A DNA stretch of 64,000 nucleotides from Achatina immaculata (GCA_009760885.1 CM019700.1:1188001-1252000); one strand, 5' to 3'; positions 46,281-57,205 are shown, counted from the first letter of the stretch. Numbers and translations are program-made. The notes: a model not told the origin generated them from the letters alone.

Positions 46281-46800
46281 ATATATATATATATATCTGA
46301 ACCTTAAGTGTCCAGGACACATGGGGCTTCCGCAAGGGTTTTCCACAAATGCCTGTCCTTCGCCTTTTTTTCTGCTCTTGCCCAGGTGAGCCCTCTGTTG
46401 CTCAACATCCTTTCTGTTGTTCTTCTCCATGTCTCTTTTGGTCTACCCTTACTTCTGTTCCCTTCCTTGTGGTGTCCATCTTAGTATATATATCATTCAT
46501 TCCTTTGCATGTCCCTTGCGGAACTTTGCCTCCCAAACAGCACTCCTGTAGGCCTCTCGGTTGTGAGCTAGATGGCCTGCTGCTGCTGCAGCCATTTCCA
46601 GATCATCAACAATGTCTTGCAGCCATCTTCGTTTCGGTCTTCTTCTTTTTCTTTTTCCCATTATGTATCCTTCCTATACGGTCTTCTCTAAATTATCATG
46701 ACGTTTAATGTGGCCAAAATATTTAAGTTTTCTCTCTTTAATCGTCTTTACTAGCCAGCCTTCTTCAATATTAAGCTCTTGTTATATATATATATATATA
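46281..46800 (-). mobile_element. LINE 3' region (family 7) inserted in a satellite
   Basis: On the minus strand: NIEEGWLVKTIKERKLKYF, then GHIKRHDNLEKTV, a stop, GYIMGKRKRRRPKRRWLQDI and VDDLEMAAAAAG; the left part gives GQAFVENPCGSPMCPGHLRF. This is the post-RT tail of a LINE ORF. (TA)n tracts flank it on both sides (46278-46293, 46784-46801), and the 31-bp satellite resumes to the right. Confidence 0.75.
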
Positions 46801-47578
46801 TGATTTTCATGTAATAAACCTCCTGTGCTAACGATCTTCATGTAGGAAACCCCCCATGCATATGATCTTCACGTAAGAAACCTCCCATATATGCGATCTT
46901 CATATAAGAAACCTCCTATGCATACGATCTTCATGTAAGAAACCTCCCATGCATACGATCTTCACGTAAGAAACCTCCCATGCATATGACCTTCACGTAA
47001 GAAACCTCCCATGCATACGATCTTCACGTAAGAAACCTCCCATGCATACGATCTTCACGTAAGAAACCTCCCATGCATATGACCTTCACGTAAGAAACCT
47101 CCCATACATACGACCTTCACGTAAGAAACCTTCCATGTATACGATCTTGACGTAAGAAACCTCCCATGTATACGATCTTGACGTAAGAAACCTCCCATGT
47201 ATACGATCTTGACGTAAGAAACCTTCCATGTATACGATCTTGACATAAGAAACCTTCCATGCATACGATCTTCACGTAAGAAACCTCCCATGCATATGAT
47301 CTTCACGTAAGAAACCTCCCATGCATATGATCTTCACGTAAGAAACCTTCCATGTATACGATCTTGACGTAAGAAACCTCCCATGCATATGATCTTCACG
47401 TAAGAAACCTTCCATGTATACGATCTTGACGTAAGAAACCTCCCATGCATATGACCTTCACGTAAGAAACCTCCCATGCATATGACCTTCACGTACGAAA
47501 CCTCCCATGCATATGACCTTCACGTAAGAAACCTTCCATGTATACGATCTTGACGTAAGAAACCTCCCATGCACATAA
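46801..47578. repeat. 31-bp satellite, right block
   Basis: About 25 copies of the unit seen at 46125, with 'cttgacg' and 'cttcacg' forms. Because 31 is not a multiple of three, a translation of it repeats every 31 residues. Confidence 0.96.
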
Positions 47579-47894
47579 TTCAACTTCCCAGATAAAAAGC
47601 CTGCAGAGGTATTCAATCCAGATCAATAGAATGAAAGAATGGGGAAAGAAGAAGGGAAAAAAAACAGTCTGATAAGAAGCCCTGATAAATTGATACAATG
47701 AGGAAATGACAAATACAGCTGCTCCTTGTCTTAACGATAGGGCCTTTGTTCCGACGAATCCATCGCAAATCGAATATGGATATGATATGATAAACAGATA
47801 AGTAAATAACTATATTGTCACTGAAAATGTAAATAAATAAGTAGTTCCAAATGTTAAGTGATGAAATAGTAGGCGTAATCTGATTCGTTGATGT
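47579..47894. other. No recognisable gene
   Basis: AT-rich; nothing supported apart from the target word at its right edge. Confidence 0.45.
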
Positions 47895-47905
47895 AAATTT
47901 GAGAT

Positions 47906-48414
47906 AAACAAAGACTGCATTTCAGAGAATGAGAAACATATTACCCAACACATCCTTATCAATGAATGTTAGAAAACGAGTCCTAAAATGCTATATTGAA
48001 CCTATCTTGTTATATGGAAGTGAATCATGGACAATAGGCAAGTCTGCACAAAAATCATTGGAAGCAGCTGAAATGTGGTTTATTAGAAGAATGTTGCGAA
48101 TCCCCTGGACAGCAAAAATGACTAATGAAGAATGTATGAGAAGAACTGGAGCGACAAAAAACATTGTCAAAAAGATAAGAGAGAGACAATGTACTTTCAT
48201 AGGACATGCAATGAGAAGAAGGGGCATTGAAAATATTATAACAACAGGAAAAATAGAAGAAAGAAGATCAAGAGGAAGACCAAGAGAAATGATACTGGAC
48301 AGTCTGACAGGATGGTGTGAGAGGAGATCACCAACTGAACTGATGGCCTGCATGAAGGATGGTGTACTCTGGAGAAGCATAACAGCCAACGCCAGTCGGC
48401 ACCTGATGATGATG
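47906..48414 (+). mobile_element. 5'-truncated LINE (family 1) with 11-bp target duplication
   Basis: The open frame 47929-48441 reads RKRVLKCYIEPILLYGSESW, SLEAAEMWFIRRMLRIPWTA, CTFIGHAMRRRGIEN and RRSRGRPREMILDSL, running through a short ATG tail. The 11-mer aaatttgagat occurs at 47895-47905 and 48415-48425. No RT or endonuclease. Confidence 0.93.
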
Positions 48415-48429
48415 AAATTTGAGATGAAT

Positions 48430-48930
48430 CGACTTACATGATTAGCTGGACAGTGACGTCAGATTTGAAATATTTATCCGTGACACTTTTGAGGGATGTC
48501 ACAGGCCCAAATATGACGCAGAGTTTGATTGGTTTCTACAACATTTATTGAAATCACGTTATCTGATTGGTCCTGACAGAGGAAAATACGGCATATTGCT
48601 GCCAATGGGAGTAAACTACACAGTTCAAAGTTTAATGACTGCTTATTATGCCACGATATTTCAACATCGTAAAGTCGAAATATCTTAAGTCAAGTAGTAT
48701 CTGTAAAAAGAAAATGACTCGACTATAATATTCTTCTTTCTTTAGTGAGTGTCTTACCAAGTTTACAGATGAATTAGCTTGGAAAAGAGATATCTACATA
48801 TAGCAGTGTAATATAGCACATCCAATTTGTTGATGACAGTCGTTCACCATAAAGATGGACAGAGGTGTAATGTTTCAGTTTTACAGTAAGATAGAAAGAC
48901 TGAGGAATGTGGGCAAGAACAAGAATGGCA
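48430..48930. other. No recognisable gene
   Basis: Two ATTGG words (48529, 48578) lie about 50 bp apart. No other sign of a promoter or gene. Confidence 0.4.
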
Positions 48931-48936
48931 GAAAGT

Positions 48937-49350
48937 AAGATCATCATCATCATCATCATCATCATAATCACCATCATCATCGCCTTTCACTCCCTTGAGA
49001 GCATAGGCCACGTATAGAGGCTCTCCAGCCATCCCTGTTCTTGGAATTATTCTCTCCTTCCTTCCATGTGTGCCGCTTGTTTCTGAGCACTGTCATAATT
49101 TCTCTTCTCCAAGTAAGTCTAGGCTTTCCTTGTTTTCTGTTTCCTTGAGGATTCCATGTCAGTGACTGTCGTGCTATGCTGGTGTCGGGTTTCCTCAGAG
49201 CGTGGTCAGTCCACCTCCATTTCCTAGACATGATTTGTAGGTTCATAGATTCTTGTCTTGCCCTTTCTCAGACCTCCTCGTTCCTGATCTTGTCATGCCA
49301 TTTAATGTTTAAAAATCCTCCTCAAGCAGTAGTTCATGAATATGATGAGC
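48937..49350 (-). mobile_element. RTE-like LINE, 3' end (family 2), best copy
   Basis: A TCA-triplet tail at 48940-48980 is followed on the minus strand by LQIMSRKWRWTDHALRKPDT, SIARQSLTWNPQGNRKQGKP, RLTWRREIMTVLRNK and DGWRASIRGLCSQGSERR. This is the complete basic tail of an RTE-type ORF, open over 89 residues. It is the reference for the weaker copies at 1.4 and 21.7 kb. Confidence 0.85.
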
Positions 49351-49480
49351 ACAACATTCAAAAATCCAGTAGTTTGACAAAAGCCTTTTATCCAGGATCA
49401 CGTATAAAAAAGCACAACATATAAAAAAAACAAGAAAAAAAAAGATTTAAAAATTCAGCTTTTTTTGGGGCGTCCTCTTT
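49351..49480 (-). mobile_element. Penelope-like 3' end fragment, antisense
   Basis: Antisense 'cgtgatcctggataaaaggc' then 'ttttgtcaaactactgga' has the layout of the end motif at 10310, but the second half is diverged. Confidence 0.4.
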
Positions 49481-49719
49481 TGGAAGAAAATGGACACAAA
49501 ATGCCTGCTTACCTTAGCTTTGAGAACAAGACTTTACGCTTGCTAAACACCGAGCCCAGCTCACGGAATAATCCTCTCTTTTTCTTTCATATGTAAAGAA
49601 TAATCCACAGTTTCATTCTTGAAATGTCCGTTTCTAAAGATTAGGAATCATGTACACTTACTTCACCCAGTTTTGATTGGTTGGCATATATGGATTAACT
49701 TAGATGCTTTACTGCAAGA

Positions 49720-49850
49720 AATCATATTTATTATTCTGTATAAGAAAAAAAGAAGAAAATCACACAAAACAGCCAATATTTCAGCCGTAAGCCTTTTTCC
49801 AGGACAAACAGGAAAGATTAAACATAAGTAAGCACAAACAATAACCGATC
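49720..49850 (-). mobile_element. Penelope-like 3' end fragment, antisense
   Basis: Antisense 'tgtcctggaaaaaggctt' then 'acggctgaaatattggctg' is the conserved end motif. Only about 100 bp remain. Confidence 0.55.
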
Positions 49851-49859
49851 TATTTTATT

Positions 49860-50240
49860 AAACAATTCACTTCTGCCAAAATGTCTGAAAGGTGCTTCGA
49901 GAAAGATGCAACAAGTTCTCTGACCAGACAGAAAAAACACTGGAAGAGGTCATCAGAGAGGTTTCAGAATAACGAAAACTAGTTAAAATGATAAGAAAAA
50001 GACGGTTAAAATTTTCTTGGACATTGTCATGAGAAGACAGAAGTCGGAGAACCTAGTAATCGCTGGAAAACTCAGCGGGGAAAAAGGAAGAAAGAAAGGT
50101 CAGGAGAAAAATGCCACACGGGACTGACCAAATGGCATGGAAAAAGAAATGCATCTGAACTAAGATGGAAGCACCAATGACCACTTAAGATGGAGAGGCG
50201 TGATCGCCAACGCTGTCTGACTCCGCATATAATAATAACA
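49860..50240 (+). mobile_element. LINE 3' end, heavily decayed
   Basis: Scattered frames give MIRKRRLKFSWTLS-like text, KTEVGEPSN, GKRKKERSGEK and TGLTKWHGKRNASELRW, and it ends in an ATA/ATAATA tail (50228-50249). The layout matches family 1 tails, but every segment is frameshifted. Confidence 0.6.
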
Positions 50241-50830
50241 ATAATAATCTTGTAAGTTATTTTTTTTCACATTTTTTAAATACACGAGACAGTGCGAAAC
50301 TATAAATAGTGTGAAAGAATTAGTGGGGTAGGGGGAGGGAGAGGGGAGAAGGCGGGGACTATTGACAATAAGAAAGGTACCTAACGCTTGTATATACATT
50401 TCCTTTTAAGGTGAAATGGGGGAGGAGTCAATCTTTTGTTGATTAGGCAGAACAGACTCCTTTGTGCTCTGAAGGATAAATTGAACAGTTCGGTTGAAGA
50501 TTAGGAGAACGCTGTGGATGACTTGTGTGCACGAATAGGCCATGATTGGATGCATCCATTTGCTGGATTAAACAGATGGACAGGCTTTCAGAGGTGAATT
50601 AATAAGCCAGGGCGATGAAAAGTAAGATTTAATAATAGATGTATGAATGAATGGGTAGATGAACTAACCTGGACTATGGGTGCGGAATGGATGTATGAAG
50701 ACAAGTGAATGAAAGAATGGCTGAGTGAGTTGGTGAATTGCCACACATCCATTAATGGAGAGATGTGAATTTCATGAATGACTAGGTAAGTTTGATGGCC
50801 AAGAAGGTAGACTGGAGAAACAGTTTATTA
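50241..50830. other. No gene; 'atgaatg'-rich words
   Basis: From 50630 short gatgaatg-type words build up towards the TGGA tract. Nothing else. Confidence 0.45.
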
Positions 50831-50835
50831 ATATA

Positions 50836-50935
50836 ATGGATGGATGGATGGATGGATGGATGGATGGATGATTTATCGAGGTATGTGTAGAATGATAAAC
50901 GGATCATGGGATGGATGGATGGATGGATTAACAGA
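50836..50935. repeat. (TGGA)n microsatellite, two blocks
   Basis: Blocks at 50837-50871 and 50909-50928. Confidence 0.93.
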
Positions 50936-51675
50936 AGGATAAACAAAAGGAAGGACAATCGCACTTTCGCGGCACCGCCACCCCCTCCCCCCCCCCCTCC
51001 GCACTTTTTGGCTGTATCCGGTGAAGAGTGGAGTGGTCATCTGTTTCAGCTCGCAAGTCAAGATCTATAAATAGCCCGTAAAGCGTTCGATAAGGCGAAA
51101 TTGATTACGTTTCTTGGGAATTGTGTGATCGTTGTCTCGAGGTGCGAACAAAACATGGAGGTCTGGTCCCCTGGGTCTACGTGTCAAAGACAGATTTGGA
51201 GTGGGGGAGGGGGTTGGGAGGGGGGAGGGGATGAGGGCAGAAGAAAGTGAAAATTAATAGAAGTATTAGAAATAATGAGGGGGGGGGGGTAAATTTGAAT
51301 GTAATTTAGGAAGAAAAAAAAACAGTGCTGATCCATATTTGTAAAGCTGTGACTCATCTACGGAATTTATTTCCAGCATTTTCTTTTGAGTTTTTGTTTT
51401 GTTTCGTTTATTTTGTTTCACATTGTTTGTATTTTTGATTGATTTCTGAAATTTATAATAGATAACTGATAACTGACGATAGGAGTGGCCATGTGATTTG
51501 ATGATTTATTTTTCAGACTTCGGAAAGGCAGGTTCGAATCTTGATAAGATCTAGGTTTTTTTCTGTGTGTGCGTGTGTGTTTGTGGAGAAAAGATTAAGT
51601 ACCTGATGTGTTTCTAAATCTTTTTTTTTCAGCAAAGAGGAAGGGAAATTTTAATTTGATACAACTAAAGAGACT
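50936..51675. other. No recognisable gene
   Basis: C and G runs at 50981-50997 and 51280-51289. A B-box-like 'ggttcgaatct' at 51531-51541 lacks a matching A box. Confidence 0.45.
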
Positions 51676-51677
51676 GT

Positions 51678-51683
51678 GAGAGC

Positions 51684-51714
<31 letters not shown>

Positions 51715-52018
51715 CAGCAAGGAAGGGAGAGCGAGGAAGTACGAGTGAGATGGAGAGAGCGAGGGAGAAAGAACGAGGGAGAGAGAGAGCGCTGGCGAGA
51801 GAGAGAGAGAATGAGAAAGAGAAAGAGAGAGCGAGGGAGAGAGAGAGAGCGCGGGCGAGAGAGAGAGAATGAGAAAGAGAAAGAGATAGCGAGGGAGAGA
51901 GAAAGAGCGAGAAAAAGAGAGAGCGAAAGAGAAAAACAAAGGTAAAGAGGCAGAACGAGAGAAGAGAGAGAGAGAGAGTGAAAGAACGAGAGATAAAGAG
52001 AGAGAGAGAGAGTGAAAG

Positions 52019-52052
<34 letters not shown>
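51678..52052. repeat. (GA)n-rich purine tract
   Basis: About 375 bp of GAGA with cgaggg and aaag interruptions. It gives long Ser/Leu-rich or Glu/Arg-rich frames that are not genes. Confidence 0.96.
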
Positions 52053-52122
52053 CCGATGGTATTGCCAACTCGAGAATTCCTCAGTTCATTTACATTTCCA
52101 GGATACTCGTACGCTTGACAGT

Positions 52123-52159
52123 CAGAGACAGAGACAGACCGACAGACAGACAGACAGGC

Positions 52160-52192
<33 letters not shown>

Positions 52193-52193
52193 G
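52123..52193. repeat. (GACA)n microsatellite
   Basis: Nearly pure 'gaca' units. Confidence 0.95.
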
Positions 52194-52679
52194 GTATGCA
52201 CTATCATATTATTGATGAAGTCGAAGTTCTTTGTTCTTTGATAGAACACATCGAGGTTTCACGAACATTTCCACTTCACTAATCAGAGCAAGTCAGATGA
52301 AAAGTTCACTGCATTATTTAATTCTGACAAATAAGCTCAAGACGTATAGTCTATAACATCACTTGGATTGAATCACTTAATCATTTGTTCACAGTATCAG
52401 ACTCTATCATATTCTACATACAGCATTTCGGCAATGTTCTCAACTTCACAATATTCTACACTTGATACGTGAACATTTCCTAACTCAGTATTATATGAGA
52501 TCTACAACCCGTGGTCGATCAGTTACGCGACTAAATCACTGTACTCGAAGTTTCAAAAGTATCACATTTTCGTAATCACTTGAACCACATCTTCAATCTG
52601 TCCTAAAACTCCTTCTTCAAAACTGCTTTTCCTGAGTATCTATTGCTCTAAGTGTCCATCTGTTCCATCTGTCGTTTCC
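52194..52679. other. No recognisable gene
   Basis: AT-rich with no defined repeat. Confidence 0.45.
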
Positions 52680-53165
52680 TACATCTTCTTTCTCTCTCTC
52701 GTGTCTTCTCTGGTGTGTTCTCCTTTTGCTGTTCCTCTCTTATTGTCTGTCCTTCTCTTCTTCTCTTGTCTGGACCGGTCTCTATTCACTGACCGTCCTT
52801 GTTCCTCCGTCTTCGGGCTCCCTCCTCTGTCTCCTCTCTCCTTTACTTCCGTTCTTCTTCGTCCCTGACTGTCTGTTCTTCCGTCTTCGGGCTCCGTCTT
52901 CTGTCTCCTCTCTCCTGTACTTCCGTTCTTCTTTGTCCTCTCCTGTACTTCCATACTTCTTCCTTTTTTCCAGTCTCTCCTCTCTCCTGTACTTCTGCAC
53001 TTCTTCGTCCTATCCTGTACTTCTGCACTTCTTCGTCCTCTCCTGTACTTCCGTACTTCTTCGTCCCTGATTGTCTGTTCTTCCGTCTTCGGACTCCCTC
53101 CTCTGTCTCCTCTCTCATCTACTTCTTTTTCGTCCTCTCCTGTCTCTCCGCTCACCTTTTTATCT
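52680..53165. repeat. CT-rich degenerate array
   Basis: Variants of 'ctctcctgtacttccgttct' and 'tctgttcttccgtcttcggg' repeat every 23-30 bp, with a longer period in which 'ccgtcttcgggctccctcct' occurs at about 52805, 52880 and 53080. All open frames here are low-complexity. Confidence 0.88.
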
Positions 53166-53179
53166 TCAAGTCCAGCTTG

Positions 53180-53370
53180 ATGGATTAACCAATAAGTATT
53201 TTTGCTCCACCCTTCAGATGTCCATTGGTTCCCATGACCGTTCTGATTGTCCGTCATTCAAACTGCCCCTTGACTTACATGTCGTACGTCAATTGTCCAA
53301 TAGGCTACGCCTTTAAATATTTAATTGGTCAGCTGGCAGAGTTGGTCATTTCTTTATTTAAAAGCCGTGT
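53180..53370 (+). promoter_or_regulatory. CCAAT-box cluster with TATA-like box
   Basis: Four CCAAT/ATTGG words (about 53187, 53223, 53297 and 53319) lie in 140 bp, followed by 'tttatttaaaag' at 53351-53362. This could be an RNA polymerase II promoter of a gene or an LTR. No convincing gene follows within 500 bp. Confidence 0.3.
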
Positions 53371-53399
53371 GCAATAGTGTCATAAAAACGTCTTAACGC

Positions 53400-53803
53400 G
53401 TGTCACCTAACAGGTGTCATGCGTGTCAGTCTATGTCAATTTTGTCTTTACAATTGTTATTTACCCAAGTCATTATCTTGCTTTTTCATTTCGGAGGTTT
53501 TATTGTGTCCTGGCTTTTCATTGTGTCTGCCTTTTCTATTCGTCTTTTCTATTTTGTTTACACCAGTCAGCGTCCAGTTACCGCTTTGTTATTACTTTCT
53601 GGCGTCCTTCCTTTGTATTATCTATATCTCAGCGTCACTGAGTCTCGTCTTTTTCTGTTCACTGTTTCCACTGTTTACTTTTGTCCATGTCTTGTTCTAG
53701 TGTCATGGAAGTTCTGCACCTTTCTCTTCCTTTCCTACCTACTTTTCTCTGTCGCTATTCGATGTTACTATTTTGTTTACAGTATATTTTCATAATCATA
53801 TTC

Positions 53804-53805
<2 letters not shown>
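53400..53805. other. T-rich sequence, no supported gene
   Basis: All three plus frames stay open for 75-130 codons because the strand is T/C-rich and low in A. Residues are mostly Leu, Phe, Ser and Cys, which is typical of chance. Confidence 0.4.
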
Positions 53806-53837
<32 letters not shown>

Positions 53838-53905
53838 CATTACTTACAAGGCCATGCTACAGCAGACAGACAGACAGACGGACGGACGGACGGACAGATA
53901 GATAA
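53806..53905. repeat. (AAT)n and (GACA/GACG)n microsatellites
   Basis: AAT units at 53808-53836 and GACA/GACG units at 53864-53897. Confidence 0.94.
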
Positions 53906-54274
53906 ATAGAAAAAAAATGATATAGAGGGAAAACATGAGAGTGAGAGAGATAAGAGTGAAAGAGATAGAGCGAGGAAGAGAGAGAGAGAGGTGCATGTTG
54001 AAATAAATCTCATTGGAGAAATTTAAAAAATGCCACTTTTTGCATATTTCTAATGCTATACTCTTCTCTTTTATTGCAAAATACGCTAAAAAGCGCCGGA
54101 TTTTTTTGGTAAGAATATAAAATCCTTATATTTTGTGCATTAGAAGAACAAAGTAAAGAGCTTTCGTTCCTTTTTTAGCTGAGAAAAAAAGATGCATGAG
54201 CATGATGACAGCGAAGCATGACAGAATAATGAGTTTTTATAGTTGGCCCAGTGTAAGTTCCTAACACACAACTC

Positions 54275-54440
54275 ACATTGTCTGAGGGAGAGAGAAAAAG
54301 AGAAAGAGAGAAAGAAAGAGAAATAGAGAGAAAAAGAGAAAGAAAGAGAGAGAAAGAGAGAGAAAAAGAGAGACAGAAAGAGAGAGAAAGAGAAGGAAAA
54401 AGAGAAACACAGAGAGAGAGAGAGAGAAAGGGAAAGAGAC
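54275..54440. repeat. (GA)n-rich tract
   Basis: About 165 bp of gagaaaga-type purines. Confidence 0.95.
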
Positions 54441-54639
54441 AGAGATCCTGCCTGCACCAGCTGTTATGACTTTATTCATCTACTCGTTCAGTCTTTCTTA
54501 AACTGCGACCAGCTTCCAATATGGCTAAGGGTGTTATAGGTGGAAGGGGTATAGCAGTATTCGTGAAAAAACGGTTAGCTTGATAGTAAGGGCATTATTA
54601 TGTGTTTTCTTTTTGAATTTCCTCGTGCTGAGATCCTTC

Positions 54640-54890
54640 GAGAAGGTCACGTGGGATGCAAAGCCCGTGATAGGGAATTGTGGGGGCAAGGCTCAGTGCG
54701 TGGAGTCAGTTTTTGGTTTGAACGTGTAACTGTGTGGACGTTTTTTTGAGCTGTGTAAGTCTTCGTGGAGCATATGGAACTGCAGTTGTACGTATGAATG
54801 GACTGGCCACATGGCAGGGATAACCAGCCGGCAGTCAGATTTAATGTTCTTTTCATCAACATTATCATCCTTCCATCAATAAATGTTCCA
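54640..54890 (+). mobile_element. LINE-like 3' terminal fragment D, copy 1
   Basis: 'gtgatagggaattgtggg' encodes DRELWG, close to the RDRELWREM end of the LINE at 28.7 kb. Then 'acgtatgaatggactggcca' and 'catggcagggataaccagcc' follow. The same order occurs at 61330-61560, where a CAT tail is present. Confidence 0.5.
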
Positions 54891-55169
54891 AGTCACCGTT
54901 ACCCAGGCAGTTGTCGTCAACGTGAGGTTTTGAAGAGCCTGGATGAGAAGTATGTCTGGAACAGTGTGTAACTAATCCAGCAGGTGAGAGTGAGAGCTGG
55001 AATTATGTGTGTAACTAGTCCAGCAACCTCAACTCTCGAAGAGCAAGATGGAAGTCGACCCTGATATTCACGTGCGTAACGTGAATCAGCACAACTTATG
55101 TCGACACGGCCCAGCTAACGAGTGTCATATACACAGCAAAGACTGTGTCACCAAAAGATACCCTGTTAT

Positions 55170-55345
55170 TTCAGGATGCACCACGGCACAAAATCCTATT
55201 ATGGGGGGGGGGGGGGGTTGGGGGAGAGGAGGGGAAGAGGGGGAAATGGCTGTTTTTGTGGACCTAAAAAAGCAGTGGTTCTTCAGCAGGCTCCACCACC
55301 ACGGGGAAGAGTGGTGGTCCCTGCCTCCACTGAGTAGGCAAAACT
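55170..55345 (+). repeat. Element B, copy 5
   Basis: A G run (55204-55217) is followed by 'aaatggctgtttttgtggac', 'cagcaggctccaccaccacg' and 'ggtccctgcctccactgagt'. The same run and order appear in antisense at 59300-59430. Confidence 0.6.
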
Positions 55346-55644
55346 GTATTGAGGGTAATCATCCGCGAGTTATTTGTTCACCGTCCCTCTCCAGCCACCG
55401 TCGTTCCCGCTGCTCCAGATAGCGCCCATAATCCCTCAGCCTCAAATATCTCTCTCCACCCACCCCCACCCACCCTACCCTTCCCAGCAGACGCTGTAAT
55501 TGACTATGCATTCCACTTGCATCTAACATAAAATGTATATAATTAACAGTGAAACTTTGACTTGGGCGTGACCGGCTTATCTATTAAAAAAAAAAACTGC
55601 CTACGGACTCCCGAATGTTAAGAACTTTCTATTATCTCCTCCAC

Positions 55645-56037
55645 TTACTCGAGTTCTTCTTCTGCTTGTCTCCCTTTGGTTGCCTTGTGTAATCCTGTCG
55701 GAGCTAGAAGAGCCGTAGATGAGAATGTACCGTCTTCTTTCCCCCCGCGGGCCGGTGAGACACTGAACTCTGGAATATCTTTTACAACTCCGTTTAAATT
55801 TATTACTGCCGTTGCTGAAAACAGCTTTCGAGCGGGCAAATATTTCTCTCGAGAAAATATCTTTATCAGTTGTAGGGACTCTTTGAGTCTGTATGACTCC
55901 CTGGGTCGTGATTTATTGGGCAAGTTTAAACAGAGGACACAAACCCGGTCGTAGACAACAAACAGCTTTGTTCGCTGAATACTAAACATACTGTCATTTA
56001 GTTTGGTTTGTTTCGGTGTATGTTGATCTTGGAGCAA
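55645..56037 (-). CDS. Open frame of 130 residues, unrecognised
   Basis: This is one of the few longer frames here that is neither repetitive nor low-complexity. It starts MLQDQHTPKQ and contains CVLCLNLPNK and ATAVINLNGVVKDIPEFS. I know no family for it. No signal peptide, membrane segment or catalytic motif is visible, and no splice structure can be argued. It could be a host exon, a mobile-element fragment or chance. Confidence 0.2.
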   Translation of the reverse strand: MLQDQHTPKQTKLNDSMFSIQRTKLFVVYDRVCVLCLNLPNKSRPRESYRLKESLQLIKIFSREKYLPARKLFSATAVINLNGVVKDIPEFSVSPARGGKEDGTFSSTALLAPTGLHKATKGRQAEEELE

Positions 56038-56104
56038 GATCTTTCCGTGGGTTCAGCGGGTAAACTGAAGTTTTAGAAGTGTATCCATGGATACGCTGTC
56101 TCTT

Positions 56105-56169
56105 TATTGTTGTTGTTGTTGTTGTTGTTATTGTTGTTGTTGTTGTTGTTATTGTTGTTGTTATTGTTT
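56105..56169. repeat. (GTT)n microsatellite
   Basis: About 20 units with GTTATT interruptions. The poly-Asn frame on the minus strand is its translation. Confidence 0.95.
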
Positions 56170-56189
56170 CTGGAGTAGTTCCATTTTGA

Positions 56190-56625
56190 TCTCCATGTAA
56201 CTGTGAGCATAATGTTCGGTCGAAATATGTTCCAACACAATAATTCTATGAAATATGTTCCAACACAAGAATTCCATGAAATATGTTCCAACACAAGAAT
56301 TCTATGAAATATGTTCCAACACAAGAATTCCATGAAATATGTTCCAACACAAGAATTCTATGAAATATGTTCCAACACAAGAATTCTGTGAAATATGTTC
56401 CAACACAAGAATTCTATGAAATATGTTCCAACACAAGAATTCCATGAAATCTGGATGAATCATAGTGGTCAGTTTCAAAGCACACAGCGGAACCACAAAG
56501 GCAAGCTTCTAGTTAGTCAGACTGAGTTTCCAACTAGGAGCTCCCAATGAGAAGTGGGATAGGAGCATTGGCCAGCCCCTGGTTCATTAGTCCTGATAAT
56601 GATACTGTCACTCTAGCACAGTTAT
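56190..56625 (+). repeat. Element B, copy 6, with an array inside
   Basis: The left end 'gatctccatgtaactgtgag' and right part 'gagctcccaatgagaagtgg', 'gataggagcattggccagcc' are element B, separated by the 28-bp array at 56220-56450. Confidence 0.6.
56220..56450. repeat. 28-bp minisatellite, about eight copies
   Basis: The unit reads 'gaaatatgttccaacacaag' plus 'aattctat', with 'aattccat' as the common variant. Confidence 0.95.
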
Positions 56626-56935
56626 TTTTGCTTCTGTTTTCACAGTGTGCTGTAATCTATGCTCCTGTTTTCACAGTTTGCTCTAATCTCTGCTCCTGTT
56701 TTCACAATTTGCTGTAATCTCTGCTCCTGTTTTCACAGTTTGCTGTAATCTCTGCTCCTGTTTTCACAATTTGCTGTAATCTCTGCTCCTGTTTTCACAA
56801 TTTGCTGTAATCTCTGCTCGTGTTTTCACAATTTACTGTAATCTCTGCTCCTGTTTTCACAATTTGCTGTAATCTCTGCTCCTGTTTTCACAATTTGCTG
56901 TAATCTCTGCTCGTGTTTTTACAGTGCGCTGTAAT
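56625..56935. repeat. 31-bp minisatellite, about ten copies
   Basis: The unit reads 'ctgttttcacaatttgctgt' plus 'aatctctgctc'. It starts at the right edge of element B. Confidence 0.95.
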
Positions 56936-57205
56936 CCATGAAAACCTCTTCTAAACTTCAGAATTTGTTACATCATGGTCACAAGCTTTAAGACTTCACG
57001 AACGATGAAACGAAACTGTAGTATTAGAAAAGAAAGAGAGTTTAGACCCAAGGGGAAAGCAAGGCAAGACGTGCAGGAAGCGTCTGGTTTGTATACTAGA
57101 ATGTTGGTAGGGGTGCCCTTAAGGCACCAAATGAAGTAGTATTACAGTTGTGCTAATGACCCGTGCCTGAGACTGGCATCAATGCAGTAGCATATCCTCA
57201 TCTCA

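Noticed and set aside
51525..51545. Possible tRNA or SINE head at 'ggttcgaatct'
   Set aside because: No matching A box or cloverleaf.
51595..52249. Ser/Leu-rich and Glu/Arg-rich frames of 90-194 codons
   Set aside because: Translation of the (GA)n tract.
53400..53795. Frames of 75-131 codons with membrane-like composition
   Set aside because: The plus strand is T/C-rich, so all three frames are open and Leu/Phe-rich; no start context or motif.
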